Notes: a model not told the origin generated them from the sequence alone. DNA of 64,000 nt from Apostichopus japonicus (GCF_037975245.1 NC_092581.1:4566001-4630000), one strand, 5' to 3'; numbered from the stretch's first letter, positions 40,601 to 63,839 are shown. Translations and numbers: made by a program.

Positions 40601-42306
40601 AAAAAATGATAAATTTCATGAAAATAACGGACAAGAGACATAAGAATATGATATGACTAATATGTTGGTTCGAAAGAAATTAATCACAGAGGGAGAGGGG
40701 GGGGGGGGAAGCTATCCGTAAGGATAGATCGAATAACCATTCCTATACTACTGACGTCATTGTATGAGAACCGACGCATATATTGAATTAAAACAACACA
40801 AGTGCCTGGGGAACGTTAAAGTGCAATGTTTGCTTTTAATTAACAATTAACTGAAAATGAATCACAAATCAGAAGAAATTAAAGGGGAACTTTTTTTCGA
40901 ATGTATTTTTTAAACAAACGACATTCTTTGAAAAAGTTATGCAACATTTGGAAAAAAAAAGACTTCATATGGTTTTGTGATTCCCAAGAGCGTGTATCTT
41001 TATATTACTAGTATATAGTACGAAATATATTCAGGCTTTAAACTGTAAAAGAAACACTTTAAAGCGAATTAGGAACATGTGTTAAGAAATTGATGATTTA
41101 GTTTTGATTCCAAACTGCACATGCGCAGATTCGAAAGTAAGATGATAATAAGAAGAAAACTTGTTAATTTGTTCAATGTTATGATAAATTGAAATGATCA
41201 GAAAGTTTATCAGAGTGGAATAGAAACAAGACATGTTTAACGAATTTAATTAAAATTTATTGTGAAAATTTGGATTAAATACAAAACAAATGTATATAAC
41301 TTCGCCAGTATTTAAAGGAGTAACCATATTCTTCATCAGTTTTTATTGTCGATTTTCATCACGTAGTCAGTAATTTGGCTTTTAATTTATATTCTAAATA
41401 CTCACATTTCCAAGTGTTTTACAATTTTATATTAATTTTACATGTTTCATATCGCAGATTAATTAAACTTAAAACTGTAACACGTTTGTGGTTTCTTTCT
41501 TTCTATCGAAATGTCTGTTAATAGAACGGGGTGGGGTGGGGTGAGGGGGATGGGTTGAGGGGATTTAATGGTCACATTGATCGTTTATTTGGGAATAAGA
41601 ATTAGACCACTCCTCCGGGCAAAGGACGCCCTCCCTGCAGGAAGATTCATGCTATATACCTAGATCAGTCCAAGTAATAATTATTTGTCCTAGATGTTAT
41701 AGATATATGTAACTGTCCCGGACACTCATAGTCACCTATGAGCTGCCACAGTAGGCTAAACGCCCTATACCGCTTAACAAAACAACAAAACATGTAGACA
41801 ATACATGACTTTGCATATCAAAACTGATCGCTCAACAGTCCATACCTACCAAACGTTGTGACGGTCTACAGTATATTGACCGTATGTGACCTTTGACATA
41901 CTACGTCATATTTTCTTCATTGGGGGTAAAACTTTCCGCCATTTTGTGATTTTGGCATGCGCACAGTAACTAACATGTGTTATTCATTCACTGTATTTAT
42001 AAATTAATTAATTAATTAATTTACTTATTTATATTTTATTTATTTAGTTATTTCATTTATTGACACCCCTGATCAACCCAACAGTATACATCTAGAAGAG
42101 ATACAAATAATCAAAGAATAGTCGAAAATACCACACTATATAGTTCCGACACAAATAGTTATAGCGCAAAGGAAAATGATTCAGCATAGCGACATCACTA
42201 ATAAAAGATTATTGTCCTGCAGGAAGATTAATGTCAAACCTAAACGACTTGATCAAGTCAACCAAAATACTGACATTGCCTACATTTACTTCCCGCCAGC
42301 TTCACT
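40601..42306. other. Convergent intergenic region
   Basis: This stretch holds the 3' ends of the peptidase gene (plus) and the methyltransferase gene (minus). An ATTAAA-type poly(A) signal candidate lies near 40785 for the former. TTTATT copies near 42035-42060 (AATAAA on the minus strand) are candidates for the latter. A G-rich patch occurs near 41525-41560 and a run of ATTA repeats near 42002-42020. I see no further gene. Confidence 0.45.
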
Positions 42307-45300
42307 CTACTTAAGAGCATCTTGCACATCTTTGGTGACATTTTTCGTAACTCTCTCATCTGTTCCGAAGAAGCCGTGTAGGTCCATATCCGGTGAATAT
42401 TCAGAGGCAGGAGGTCTCCTCCCGATACTCTCACAAAGGGTACGGGTGTAATGAGGGGAATTCCCGCAGCAAAGCCCCAAATAGTCGATTCCGATCTCGT
42501 CACAGCGACGACCAAACTTGAAGATATCGTCACGAGAGCACATTACGCAATCGAGGTTGGCCGAGAATACTTTCTCCCCTGACAAGAGGGAAGGTAACAA
42601 GGTATTAGTCGAAGAAAGATGCCGGACTATCAACGTCATTGTGTAAGTTACTATATATAGGGTGAATTCAGGCCTGACGGGAGAGGGTGGGTTCAGGGAG
42701 TATACAGCCCCCGGGGTTCGATGTCAGTTAGGGAGCACGGTTTGAATTAGTGGGCCCGTGCAAATATTGAATGAGGAATAATGTATTCTCACTTACGGGA
42801 TTTAATAAGGGGGAAATAAAGCACTTCCAAGGTAGGAACCAATGCCATAACCCCACCCCTCCGGACCGGGCCGACTCTACGGGCTGAGTGAACCGTGAGT
42901 GGGGTGGGGGCGGTGGAGTTGGGGGGGGGGTAAGATCGGAAGGAGCGTGGGAAGGATGTTTTACATATACAGAATGTATCCAAGGTGTGGCGATTTTTGA
43001 TATGATAGTTTAACCTTTGATCTCCACAAATGCGTTATATCACTCCCTGTTGCAATCATTTGCATGTTGCAAGTCGGACCCCGCCGCTGGCTTGCTAAAA
43101 TATATGGTGGTTAAATAGTCACGGCGTCACAGTACACACCATCACACGCACACATACATGCGCATGTTCATATGCGTACACGTTAACGTGATCTACGAAA
43201 GTACGTACCTCAAAAGTGGATGTAACTACTTAGCTATAGTAAAGGCTACTAAAGTAAATAATTATGTGTACATGTAAATGGCCTCGGGTGAATTACCTGT
43301 AATAGGATCAGTAAGTTGCAAGAATGTTGGTTCCTTTGTCGTTGTACGGTACGGAACTGGCAGACATGCCAATGGTGCCTTACAGATGGAAGAGAAAGTA
43401 CATTGTTTTAGAAACAAGAACACAACCTACAGCGCGGAAAGGGTAGTTCCGCGATGTAATACGGCGCACAGCGTTTGTATATGAAATCATATGATGCTGC
43501 CTCACAGGGCCCGCAGCTGGCATGGCGTTTCAGTTATGTGTGGCATGTAACAACAGACCTACATATTCAATTTGTGATCACGTGTCTTCCCTTGTCTGGC
43601 GAGGCTACGTTAGGAACACAAACAGACAGAGAGACAGACAGACATGTAGACATAGTTGAGTACTTATGGTACCTTTACTCCAGATTTCTTGATATGACTC
43701 ATGACACCAAGTGCTGTTTCTGGTCCATTGAAGCAATTCAGCCCAACCACATCTGCTCCGGCAGCTTCCAAACGCTTCATGGCTTCGGCTATTTCCACCT
43801 TGTCCACAGTGGTAGGGTGACCTTCAACCGTAGCAAGACCCGTAGCAGCCATTGTTACCACAGCAGGGACACCTGCAACATATACAAAGTATAGTTGAAT
43901 TTGCATAATTAAACTAAAGTGAAGGAAATATGTTTACCAACAAAATATTTTGTGGAGTACACAATGAAACGAATGACGAAATTGTGACGTCAGATCATTG
44001 AGCTAGAAGAAAAGAATATATAGTAACTGGAAGCAGCAATTAGTGTCCATACTCAAGAACTGACTGGATTTATCTTTACCGTATGTATAGGTATAAGTCT
44101 TAACGGATTTCATAACATTTTCTCAGGACGTGAATGTCTTGAAATGCACCATTGGTGCAGAAGCATATATCTTATACTCATATCTGTCTTTCCTTTCTCG
44201 TTAAACATATTTTCATAAATTCTACCTAAACATTATGAGTCCATACATTCTCCAACCCACTCTCAAGTTTCTTTACATCCGAGCTATAATACCGATCTCA
44301 GATAATCGAAAATAAATATTTTGAACACGATTATCATCTCTGAGGGAAATAAGTAGTTTTTGGAGAAGTGTTTAGCCGAATGGTGATGAAGAGACGTAAT
44401 TGTTTAGTTTCAGAAATACAGCGAAATCAGGATCTCTAGGATTAAACTAAGTCCGCAATAGGCGCGTAGCCAAGGGGGGGGGGGGCGAAGGAAGCAGCCG
44501 CCGCCCCCCTTGAGCATATTTTTTAATTTTTTTTTTAATGTTTTTATGATATCGCTAGTATTTTCAAAAGAGAAAATGCTAAGATGTAACTTACAAGGCC
44601 TGGGAAGTGCCAATTCCAGCGATCTGGGAGGCATTTTTAACCAAAATTTTCTTGTACGCTTCGCGCCAATCATGGTGGCGCTACGCTTAGATAGTTTGCA
44701 ATGCCGAATCTACAGTTTCGCCCCTCCCTTGGCAAATTCCTGGCTACGCGCCTGGTCCGCAATCTATTACCGGCATTGTGAAGCTGGAATCTGTCCCGCT
44801 CTTCCAGTATACAGACAGGTAGGCTATTCCTAACAAAGCCCTATATACATAGGCGTAGGAGCCCAATTTGATTGGGGGAGGGGGAGGGGGGGTTATAACG
44901 ACTTGCCCGAAAAATATAACCAAAATTTTCAACACATATCTTATAGGCATGCATCAGTTATTACATCGCATGCCAAGTACATACAATCACTTGCCGTGTT
45001 ATTACCCTTCCATATTGGTTATCAGTTCTGGGGAAGTCGTTTTACAGTTTAGTAATGGCATTAGTAATAGCGAATTAGTCGGGCAAGCTTAGAATTCTTT
45101 TTTAATTACCAAAGAGATTTTTTTTTATTAAACTACTGATTTCCTTTAGCTACATCATTGTAATTTATTTTTCTTTCAGTTAGGTGCCCGAACAATTCTC
45201 AGCATATTTCCCGAATTTTCACAAAATATTTGGTTGGGGCGGGGGGGGGGGGGCTGCAGCCTCCTACGCCTAGCCCTATATATGATGTGAAATCATAGGC

Positions 45301-48300
45301 CGGACACCTTGTAGACTATATACTCACCCTTGCCATACTCTTTAATGGACTCTAAAGCGATCGCAGCCTCTTCAAACTTAACAAATGTTTCGGCAATTAT
45401 GAAATCCACTCCTTCATCAACAGCCCATTCTATTTGTTCCTTACAAACGAAGAAAACAGAATCAAAAATTAGTCTATTGTTTGCCTTTTCTACTTCTGTG
45501 TACAGTGTTGTTTGTTTGTTTGTTAGCTTTTCACTTTTTGCAAGCACTGAAGAAGAAGAACATAGGAATGTCTGAAAATATGCGCTATTATAGCTACATG
45601 CACTTAAAGGCATTGAAGACTAGCCCCAAACCGCGTGCCGCGCTCTGAAAAAGTTAACTTTCCGTTGCTTGCAAGTGAAGTTTTCTTCTTGTCGCTATAA
45701 AATGCAAACAGTAATGAAACGTGGTACCTTGTTATCTTTTATCTATATCGACCTGAGATGTCCATCGCTGGTATATACATTATGTTGTGGGTATTGACCG
45801 TAGCTGTATGTATATGTATTGACTGTACACTAGTGTCTAATTACCGACGGTATAGCAAGCTGTGTGTGTATTTTCTGTACTGTACTTCTGTTACACCTCA
45901 TTCGAAACTAGGTCAGATTACCGGCATGAGACGATTCTTTGTGCGCGAGTCTTCACACCCTTTAATATTTGCTGTTATTCTGCCGTATGATTTCTGTACT
46001 GCGTTACGTACAGAACACTACTGTATTAATTTGCATAAATGAATATTCATCATGACGGCTCCATTAATGAACTTACCTTGAATATTTGTTTAACTTTGTC
46101 TTTGTTGTCAGCCTCTGAAAGGTTGTAAATATTCGTATTACAGATGTTGCCAGCGAAAAGGGTACCAGTCTCCCTAGCAACATCTCTTGCGATACGTAGG
46201 GCATTACGGTTAATAGTCTCCAAATCAGCCGTTTTATCAATCAGTTGTAGTTTCTCCCGATGGGCGTAGTACTAAAGAGACAAATATGAAAAGATGATTA
46301 TTTTTTGTCCGTTTTTGACTGCGATAAATATCTGCAATGGTCTTATCTAAGTACCAAGAGGTAAATTGCATTCTAGTAAAGAATATACGTTTCATACTTA
46401 TATGATAAAGAATACACCAGGGTTTCCCCAACTTTATCCCCAGTATAAGTCAGAGTTGTCCACGAAACCCCAACTTTTCGAGACACGATCTGAGTCATTA
46501 TTATGCTATAACACGCATAACAGTGCTTCGTAAAAGATCAAGTTCATAGTGTAATATTGTAATGAAAAAGCAAAACAAGAGATGAACAAATATTTATTTG
46601 GAAACTCCAAGATCAGATCAGCTCTTTATCTTCACGAAGTACTGTCATGCGTACACCAACTTCACCAAAGTCATGCGGCCTGTGTCTGTTTCATAATTCA
46701 GTTATTTATCACATGCACGGTACGGTACTACTATGGCAACATATGCGTATGGAACGCGAAAAGAGTTTGTCGATAGATACGACTTTTGTACATTTCTAAA
46801 TTATATGATATATCAGATTTTAGTTCAACAAAAAGTACTTTAGTTTTGATTTCAGAAATGTCTCACGAACCCCCTGGGGTGGACTCACACACCCCTGGGG
46901 TTTATGCACCCAGTTAGGTACCCAGTTGGTATGTTTCAAGTTAATTAAGATAAATCTGTGGGATAAGAAAGAGAAAAAGAACATGAAATGATATGCTATG
47001 ATGTAACTTCACATATTTATGTCGTGTATGTGTTTAATATACTTTTCTTATCTCATCTTATCCTCAAATTGAGGTGAAAAATTGAGACGTTTTTAGTAAA
47101 ATTGCGCTAGCGGAAAAAAAACTGAAAAAAAAGACGGATAACTTTATAAATATGTGTAAAAGTAAGTTGGCCTGCATTTCGATCCTAGCAGGATCTTCTT
47201 CAGAGGCTGAATGACAAGTAGCAGTAACACAAGGGACAAATACAAGCACAGAATACAGAAAGGTTAATGAGCATGGCGAACACAAAAGAGAAAGATGTAA
47301 GAGGATAAGTAGACAAATGAAGGAGAGAAGAAAGAAACCAACAGGGGTAAGAGGAGAGGTATATAGAGAAAAACTGCAGAGGGACTTTATAAATAAATAA
47401 ATAACATAGTGTTCTCACCGTAAAAGCTTGGACTACATCGCTACCTGCTCTAACAAACTCTTTGTGGAGTTGCGTAACAAGTTCAGGATGATCCAAGACC
47501 ACGGTAGGCACGAAATGCCCGGCTTGTAGATAGCATCGCTTCTCAAAGTTAAAGAGATAGCCTTCAGCGACAACTACCTTCTCTCCGTTATCAAGTCTTT
47601 CCAATAAACCTATATCAAAGGCGAAAAAAAGGTGTGATCAAGGGCGGCGGAAGCACTTTTAATCTGGGGGGCACCGATATCAAAGGGCACTTTGCAGAAA
47701 TTTGATTGGACTGATGTAGCCTTATATTTAGTACCCTTTATAACTCTTATTGTCTTATCTTATCTGCGTATACACATCACTCCATCAACGCCCCCCCCCC
47801 CCCCCTCAACGAAAATATGCATACTAGCACTGTAATATCCAATGCGCAAATTGGGAAACAAGGAACAAGTTTTCTATTGAGATAAAATGAGGTGAAATCA
47901 TGCTAGTTGCTAATGTAGGAATCTTCCGAATTAGAGTTTATTTCTTGTTAATATCTTAACAAATTTTTTCCATTCGAAATAGCTTGAGTTTGACCCACAT
48001 AAATTCATTAAAAGTCAGGGGCGTAGCCGGGATTTGCAAAGTTGTATGCACGACTATCTGAGCGGAGCGCCACCATCGGTTGGCGCGGAGCATATAAGAA
48101 AATTTTTGGTTTTACAAACCCCTGAGATGGCCGGAAATGGCCCTTCCCAAGTGTTCATTCTGGTTCCCTGGCCTCTTGCTAACTTGAGACACCTCAATTT
48201 TTATGTAGAAAAAGGGCACATTTTTAACCCTGAGGAAAAGTGGGGGTCACGTGCCCCCTGTGCCCCCCGGTTCCGCCGCCCTTGGGTGTGACGCGAGCTT

Positions 48301-49287
48301 GAGGAAGCGATGGTGCACGTAGAAAGTCTTAAATACATGCCAGGTATATCTCTTACTTTGTAAAATATCGCGTATTGTAAACGCAAAATACTATTCATGG
48401 CAGGAAAAGTAAAACAGTTTCGTGCGATACATCCTTGACCAATTATACGTTTTATTCAATGGACCAGGTTATGTCAGTCTTAAAGGCGGCGTCATGACCC
48501 AGTCAGCTGTCCTGGCTATTATAGTTTGCTGCACTCTATACAAACCAATAAGCATAGTGAGTAACCGACAGGGTTGAATACGTTACACACATTCTCATAT
48601 CTTTATGATGTACATGTTTCCGTCAGTAAACTGAACCTATATCGTTCACCGCCTCACCCCAACCTCCACCTCTGCCCCCAAACAGATTTTACTCCAAAGG
48701 GGCTTACCATTATAGAATACGCTAAAATGGAAAAGTAATAGTATTGCTCAAATGTAGACAAAATGTTGGAATTGATAGCCACGGTTTGCACCTACTAAAC
48801 ACAGACACCCAATTCCCAAATTTTCGCACGACGTTTCGGCTATACTTCTGCAGTGTGTGCACCTTGACATCGTAGCCCAGAAAAATTCAAATCCTGGTTG
48901 ATGTAACATCAAAAACATCACATCATAAAAACATAGATCTCCCCTCCCTCATCCCACCACCCCATCACCTACCCGGGCACTTCCAGTTCCCAGCTAGTTG
49001 ACGAAATGTACTACATATGTATTGTTACTTATGAAAGCACATATAATAATTATCCATAATCTTTGATAAGTACATCAAGCTATATTCTATATCATACATA
49101 TTTTCTCCCCTCCAAAACCCACGCTCAACAACAACCCCCCCCCCCCCTCCCTTCTATTCCTGCGCCGCGTACACACACAAACACACATAAAGTGGAACTT
49201 TAACGTTAAAATGTTCCGATGACGCATGTAAATATTCTAAAAATTCCCCCAAAAGAACGAAATAGATTTACCTTTGGTGCTCGGCAT
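42307..49287 (-). CDS. Betaine-homocysteine S-methyltransferase-like protein, 355 aa
   Basis: Seven coding exons in transcription order: 49287-49272, 47609-47419, 46271-46077, 45439-45328, 43872-43673, 43378-43297, 42578-42307. All are GT-AG and in phase, totalling 1068 bases. The family transfers a methyl group to homocysteine from betaine or a related donor through a TIM barrel with a Cys-ligated zinc. The three zinc cysteines are visible: C218 in VGLNC and C302/C303 in GLCCG. Other matches are [47 protein letters not shown] and [15 protein letters not shown]. At 355 aa, without the long C-terminal extension of vertebrate BHMT (about 400 aa), it looks like the shorter invertebrate BHMT-like type. 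The methyl donor cannot be read from the sequence. Start chosen at the only ATG of the 16-base first coding exon. Confidence 0.94.
44459..44754. mobile_element. hAT-type MITE with perfect 8-bp target duplication
   Basis: The ends TAGGCGCGTAGCCAAGG and CCTGGCTACGCGCCTG are inverted repeats. Identical octamers GTCCGCAA flank it at 44451-44458 and 44755-44762. Inside is the AATTTTCTTGTACGCTTCGC segment also found near 34830. 296 bp, in methyltransferase intron 4. Its terminal repeats match those of the 56605 element. Confidence 0.88.
44850..45276. mobile_element. TIR element, TAGGCGTAGGAG family, copy 2
   Basis: The ends ATAGGCGTAGGAGCCC and GCCTCCTACGCCTAG are inverted repeats. The direct flank CCCTATATA occurs on both sides. 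The interior is a reversed copy of 23893-24249. It lies in methyltransferase intron 4, 52 bases from the exon 4 border (45328) and only about 85 bases from the 44459 element. Confidence 0.7.
45604..45965 (+). mobile_element. TTAA-type MITE, copy 2 of the 6131 repeat
   Basis: The ends TTAAAGGCATTGAAGACT and AGTCTTCACACCCTTTAA are imperfect inverted repeats, and TTAA is present at both outer borders. The interior matches 6131-6491. 362 bp, non-coding, in methyltransferase intron 3. TTAA borders suggest piggyBac-type mobilisation. Confidence 0.7.
46418..46925 (-). mobile_element. hAT-type element, reverse-oriented copy of the 9173 family
   Basis: It begins CAGGGTTTCCCCAACTTTA and ends with the reverse of the 9173 left end (CACCCAGTTAGGTACCCAG). 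The interior matches 9173-9702 across its length and also contains a piece found only in the 22336 copy (AAGATCAAGTTCATAGT). The target duplication is no longer recognisable. It lies in methyltransferase intron 2. Confidence 0.7.
47639..48284. mobile_element. hAT-type element next to a splice acceptor, with nested insertion
   Basis: The ends CAAGGGCGGCGGAAGC and GGTTCCGCCGCCCTTG are inverted repeats. The flanks are GGTGTGAT (47631-47638) and GGTGTGAC (48285-48292), a one-mismatch 8-bp target duplication. From about 48017 there is GGGGCGTAGCCGGG followed by the module shared with 44600 and 34830, which suggests a second element inside the first. It is inserted in methyltransferase intron 1. 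Confidence 0.75.
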
Positions 49288-49383
49288 CTTGCTTTTCATA
49301 AGCAGCAGGCTGTTCAGATACCAAATTGACCGAGTCAGTTCCACTTTGATATGTTTTACCAGGGAGTTGTTATGGAACCCTGG

Positions 49384-49392
49384 TTTTAAATA
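49384..49392 (-). promoter_or_regulatory. TATA-like box upstream of the methyltransferase gene
   Basis: The minus strand reads TATTTAAAA about 100 bases before the start codon at 49287. A start site about 30 bases downstream would give a 5' UTR of roughly 70 bases without an upstream intron. This is inferred from motif and spacing only. Confidence 0.3.
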
Positions 49393-49881
49393 CAATGTAA
49401 TAATATAATGGAGTTGGCGAATAGCCAAACAAGCAGTTACGGTGGTATTGTAAGGACATCCAAACTGATCCGTCGTGGAGCTATTTTATCCTTGTTGAGG
49501 TGAGGTCAAAACATTGCTATGGAAAGTACGTAGTCCCGTATGTGATTTTTTTTAGAATATATGAGACGGATTCGAAAGAATATAACATAGAGAGAGAGAA
49601 AAAAAAACGAAATTTGCTGACCACAATCTTATACTGTATTGTTGATTTTTTGCAAACTTCCGTAACACGTTTAAGATGCATGTAGTACTTCCTGACCTTG
49701 TCAGTATAAGGAAAGAGCTTTCGGAGAAATAAAATATGTAATCATTTTTATTGAAAGCAACAAAAATAATATATGATTCACTTAACGATTGAAAAATGGT
49801 GACATTAGATGTTGATGTAAGATGGATTAACCTATTATTATAAATGCACCATCTTAATTATTACATAATGTATTTCACTTA

Positions 49882-50447
49882 TATCATGACCCATGTGAGC
49901 GTCCGTAGTCAACACATACCTGCCTCATACGATATTTCGTAATGTCGACAGAATACTTGCACGGACGGTTACCACATCTGATCTGAACCGTACATGTTGT
50001 ATTTTTATCGCAGTTCTTCTTTTCTATTATGTTATTATTTTGATGGCATAACAATATATATTTGGCAGGGGATTTCTAGAACGACAGTTGAATAGAAGAA
50101 AAGATTTATGCAGATGAATTGGAAGGCAGTTATTTATTAGGGGTACATGGGGTTATCGGTATTGGGGGTGATAGGTAACATCAGCGGCGTGGGGGGGGGG
50201 GGGCTTTGTATGTGTCAAATAGGGGACACCGATGTAAGCTGCAGTATATTTCGGATATTTCTTGTTCTCTGGGTAGAGATTTGCAAGCACTAAAGTACAA
50301 TGATGTTAGAATGAGAACTTACTCGAACGGTTTCTTCTTCTTCTAGACAAATAATTGGCGGGAAGGAAAGAGGGCAAATAATACCTGATGCCGTCTGCAG
50401 CTAATCCCACTGTTACAAGGTAGGATCAGCTGATCCCGTCACACTTA
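49882..50447. repeat. 0.57-kb direct repeat, copy downstream of the P450
   Basis: It matches 63305-63838 in the same orientation and in the same order: GTGAGCGTCCGTAGTCAACA, ATATATTTGGCAGG, AAGATTTATGCAGAT, a poly-G tract, GTAAGCTGCAGTATATTTCG, GACAAATAATTGGCGGGAA and GCAGCTAATCCCACTG. This copy carries about 45 extra bases near 49955-50000. No terminal inverted repeats or protein frame were recognised. Confidence 0.85.
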
Positions 50448-51142
50448 CCACCACACATATGTAGTATATTACAATTCATTTCATTACATAGTCAAAAATC
50501 CCATTCCGCGACAGCAACGGGCTTTCCATCTTCCATTCTTGTTAAGTCGTCAGAACTTTGCTTCAATTAAACGAGATCAATCCCGGGAAGACATTTAAAT
50601 CGAGATACACAATAATTATAACAGCGTCATCATCATTTCGTCATCCGTCATTAGGCTGTCGAGATTGTCCCCACCGTCACCCTCCCACCCCACCCCTCCC
50701 TTCCCACCCCTCCCCCAACCGCAATCATAATCATCTCAATTTTTCATTTGATAGTTTTAACATGTGTAACGCTGTCTCAACATTGTAAAAATACATGATT
50801 TCGTTATCCTTTACGCGTTATGATAGGCTATTGAGCCTAAGCTAAGATACTGTTATCCATTCATATTGAATGTTTAATGGCGCCCCTTAAATGGGGGAAA
50901 CCTGCCTTTGTCCTTCATCCATTTTCGCTGACCTTGAACCTATAACATTACTTTATTGAATTAAACTAAACTTTACTAGTTCTTTTGTTAATACAATAAG
51001 CAAATATGATCAAGATTTGATTTGAAATCTTAACTGATCTAGAATTATTGCAGATTAAATGTGTGGACAAAATGGCACCCATCAGATGATAGATACTTTG
51101 CTTCCATTTTGTAATTTCTTTTGCGTCTTCCTTATTTTTCAC

Positions 51143-62286
<11,144 letters not shown>

Positions 62287-62383
62287 TTCGCTGCTCGTCT
62301 AAGATCGATGGGGATCAATGATATGAACTAAGAAGTAAGATTGAGCCACTGTACCCTGGCGATAGGTAATGCATGAATGGTCA

Positions 62384-62413
62384 GCATATATGCGAGTGTG
62401 GGAGCTCTATTGG
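62384..62413 (-). promoter_or_regulatory. Candidate P450 core promoter (CCAAT and TATA-like)
   Basis: On the minus strand, CCAAT at 62413-62409 is followed by GCATATATGC at 62393-62384, about 100 bases before the start codon at 62286. The order fits a Pol II promoter, but the spacing is short and the TATA element is weak. Inference only. Confidence 0.3.
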
Positions 62414-63304
62414 TTTACATGCCGGTCAAATTGTCAATATGCAACTTCCGTTTAAAATAAGCCAACACTGCTGTAGGTGAATAGGTCAGAAACTTACCAG
62501 AAGTTGAAAATTATCCTTCACAATAGCAATAACATATTATTTTTTTCTCACCAAAAAGTGAAAGAAAAGGTCAAGAAACATGATAAAGATAGTATTCAAT
62601 GGAATAAAGCGATAGGAGGGGGTGGGAGGGGAAGGGGATGTGGTCACATTCCCTTAAATTGGGATATGGTGAACATTTTAATATCCATTTTTATCATTAA
62701 GCAGAAACAATTCATATTCATGTTATTTGATAATAAAGATTACTCTGATAAGTTTATGATTGATTCTTGAAAATTCTCTTCAGCCAAATGTCCAAAATGC
62801 CATCATACACAATTTCATCAAATGGTGTCCCAACTCAGACCAACTTCTGAAATACGCATTTCCCTGTTCATAGCTGGTAGATAATCATTTCTGTCATGTT
62901 TAAATATAAGAGTTGGATTCACCCTTGTATGGATGACGGGAAATGTGCGTCCATGGTTACTGGATATAGCATAAATAAAAAAAAATTGTTCTTAGACTCA
63001 TAACTGGTAACATTTACTTCATATTTACCTTACAACACGGAATGAATATGAATATATTGCAATAAAATTGCATTCATATTGCAGCAATAACTAGAATAAG
63101 TGTCTTTAATTCATATAAAATTCCGAATAAAATGGGGGTAGCGATTCCAACCTATTTACAACCTCCCTCCATGCCCCCCTTACCCACCCCCGAAAAAGAA
63201 CAACAGCAAACTTATCATTTGTTGACATCATGATTCTTATACTTTATTTTGGTCTGCCAAAAAACAAAACAAAATTGACCCAGGTAACGTGACAAGAAAG
63301 TAAA

Positions 63305-63838
63305 ATATCATGACCCCTGTGAGCGTCCGTAGTCAACACATACCTGGCTCATACGATGTTTCGTAATGTCGACAGAATACATATTTTTTATCGCCGTTCT
63401 TGTTTTCTATTATTATTTTGTTTTTATGACATAACAATATATATTTGGCAGGTGATTCTAGAACTACAATTTAAGAAAAAAAAAGATTTATGCAGATTAA
63501 TTCGAAGGCAGTTATTTATTAGGGGTATACCCTATGTATACATAGGGTTATCGGGTGAAAGGTACCATCAGCGGCGTGGGGGGGGGGGAGGCCTTTGTAT
63601 GTGTCAAATTGGGGACACCCATGTAAGCTGCAGTATATTTCGGATATTTCTTGTTCTCTGGTAGCGTTTTGCAAGCACTAAAGTACAATGATGTTAGAAT
63701 GAGAACTTATTCGAACGGCTTCTTCTTCTTCTAGACAAATAATTGGCGGGAAGGAAAGAGGGCAAATAATACCTGATACCGTCTGCAGCTAATCCCACTG
63801 TTACAAGGTAAACTTAGGATCAGCTGATCATGTCACAC
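63305..63838. repeat. 0.53-kb direct repeat, copy upstream of the P450
   Basis: Same-orientation match to 49882-50447. It includes a perfect 20-base palindrome (ACCCTATGTA and its complement, near 63528-63548) that the other copy lacks. About 45 bases present in the other copy are missing. Confidence 0.85.
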
Positions 63839-63839
63839 T

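Larger units (their letters stand above)
49288..51142. other. Intergenic region between methyltransferase and P450
   Basis: It contains the putative methyltransferase promoter (49.3-49.45 kb), the 0.57-kb direct repeat at 49882 and the 3' flank of the P450 gene. A TTTATT at 50952-50957 (AATAAA on the minus strand) is about 190 bases after the P450 stop codon and is a candidate poly(A) signal. I see no other gene. Confidence 0.45.

Noticed and set aside
43278-43484. Plus-strand 68-codon open frame
   Set aside because: It is the antisense shadow of methyltransferase exon 6 (43297-43378) and its introns.
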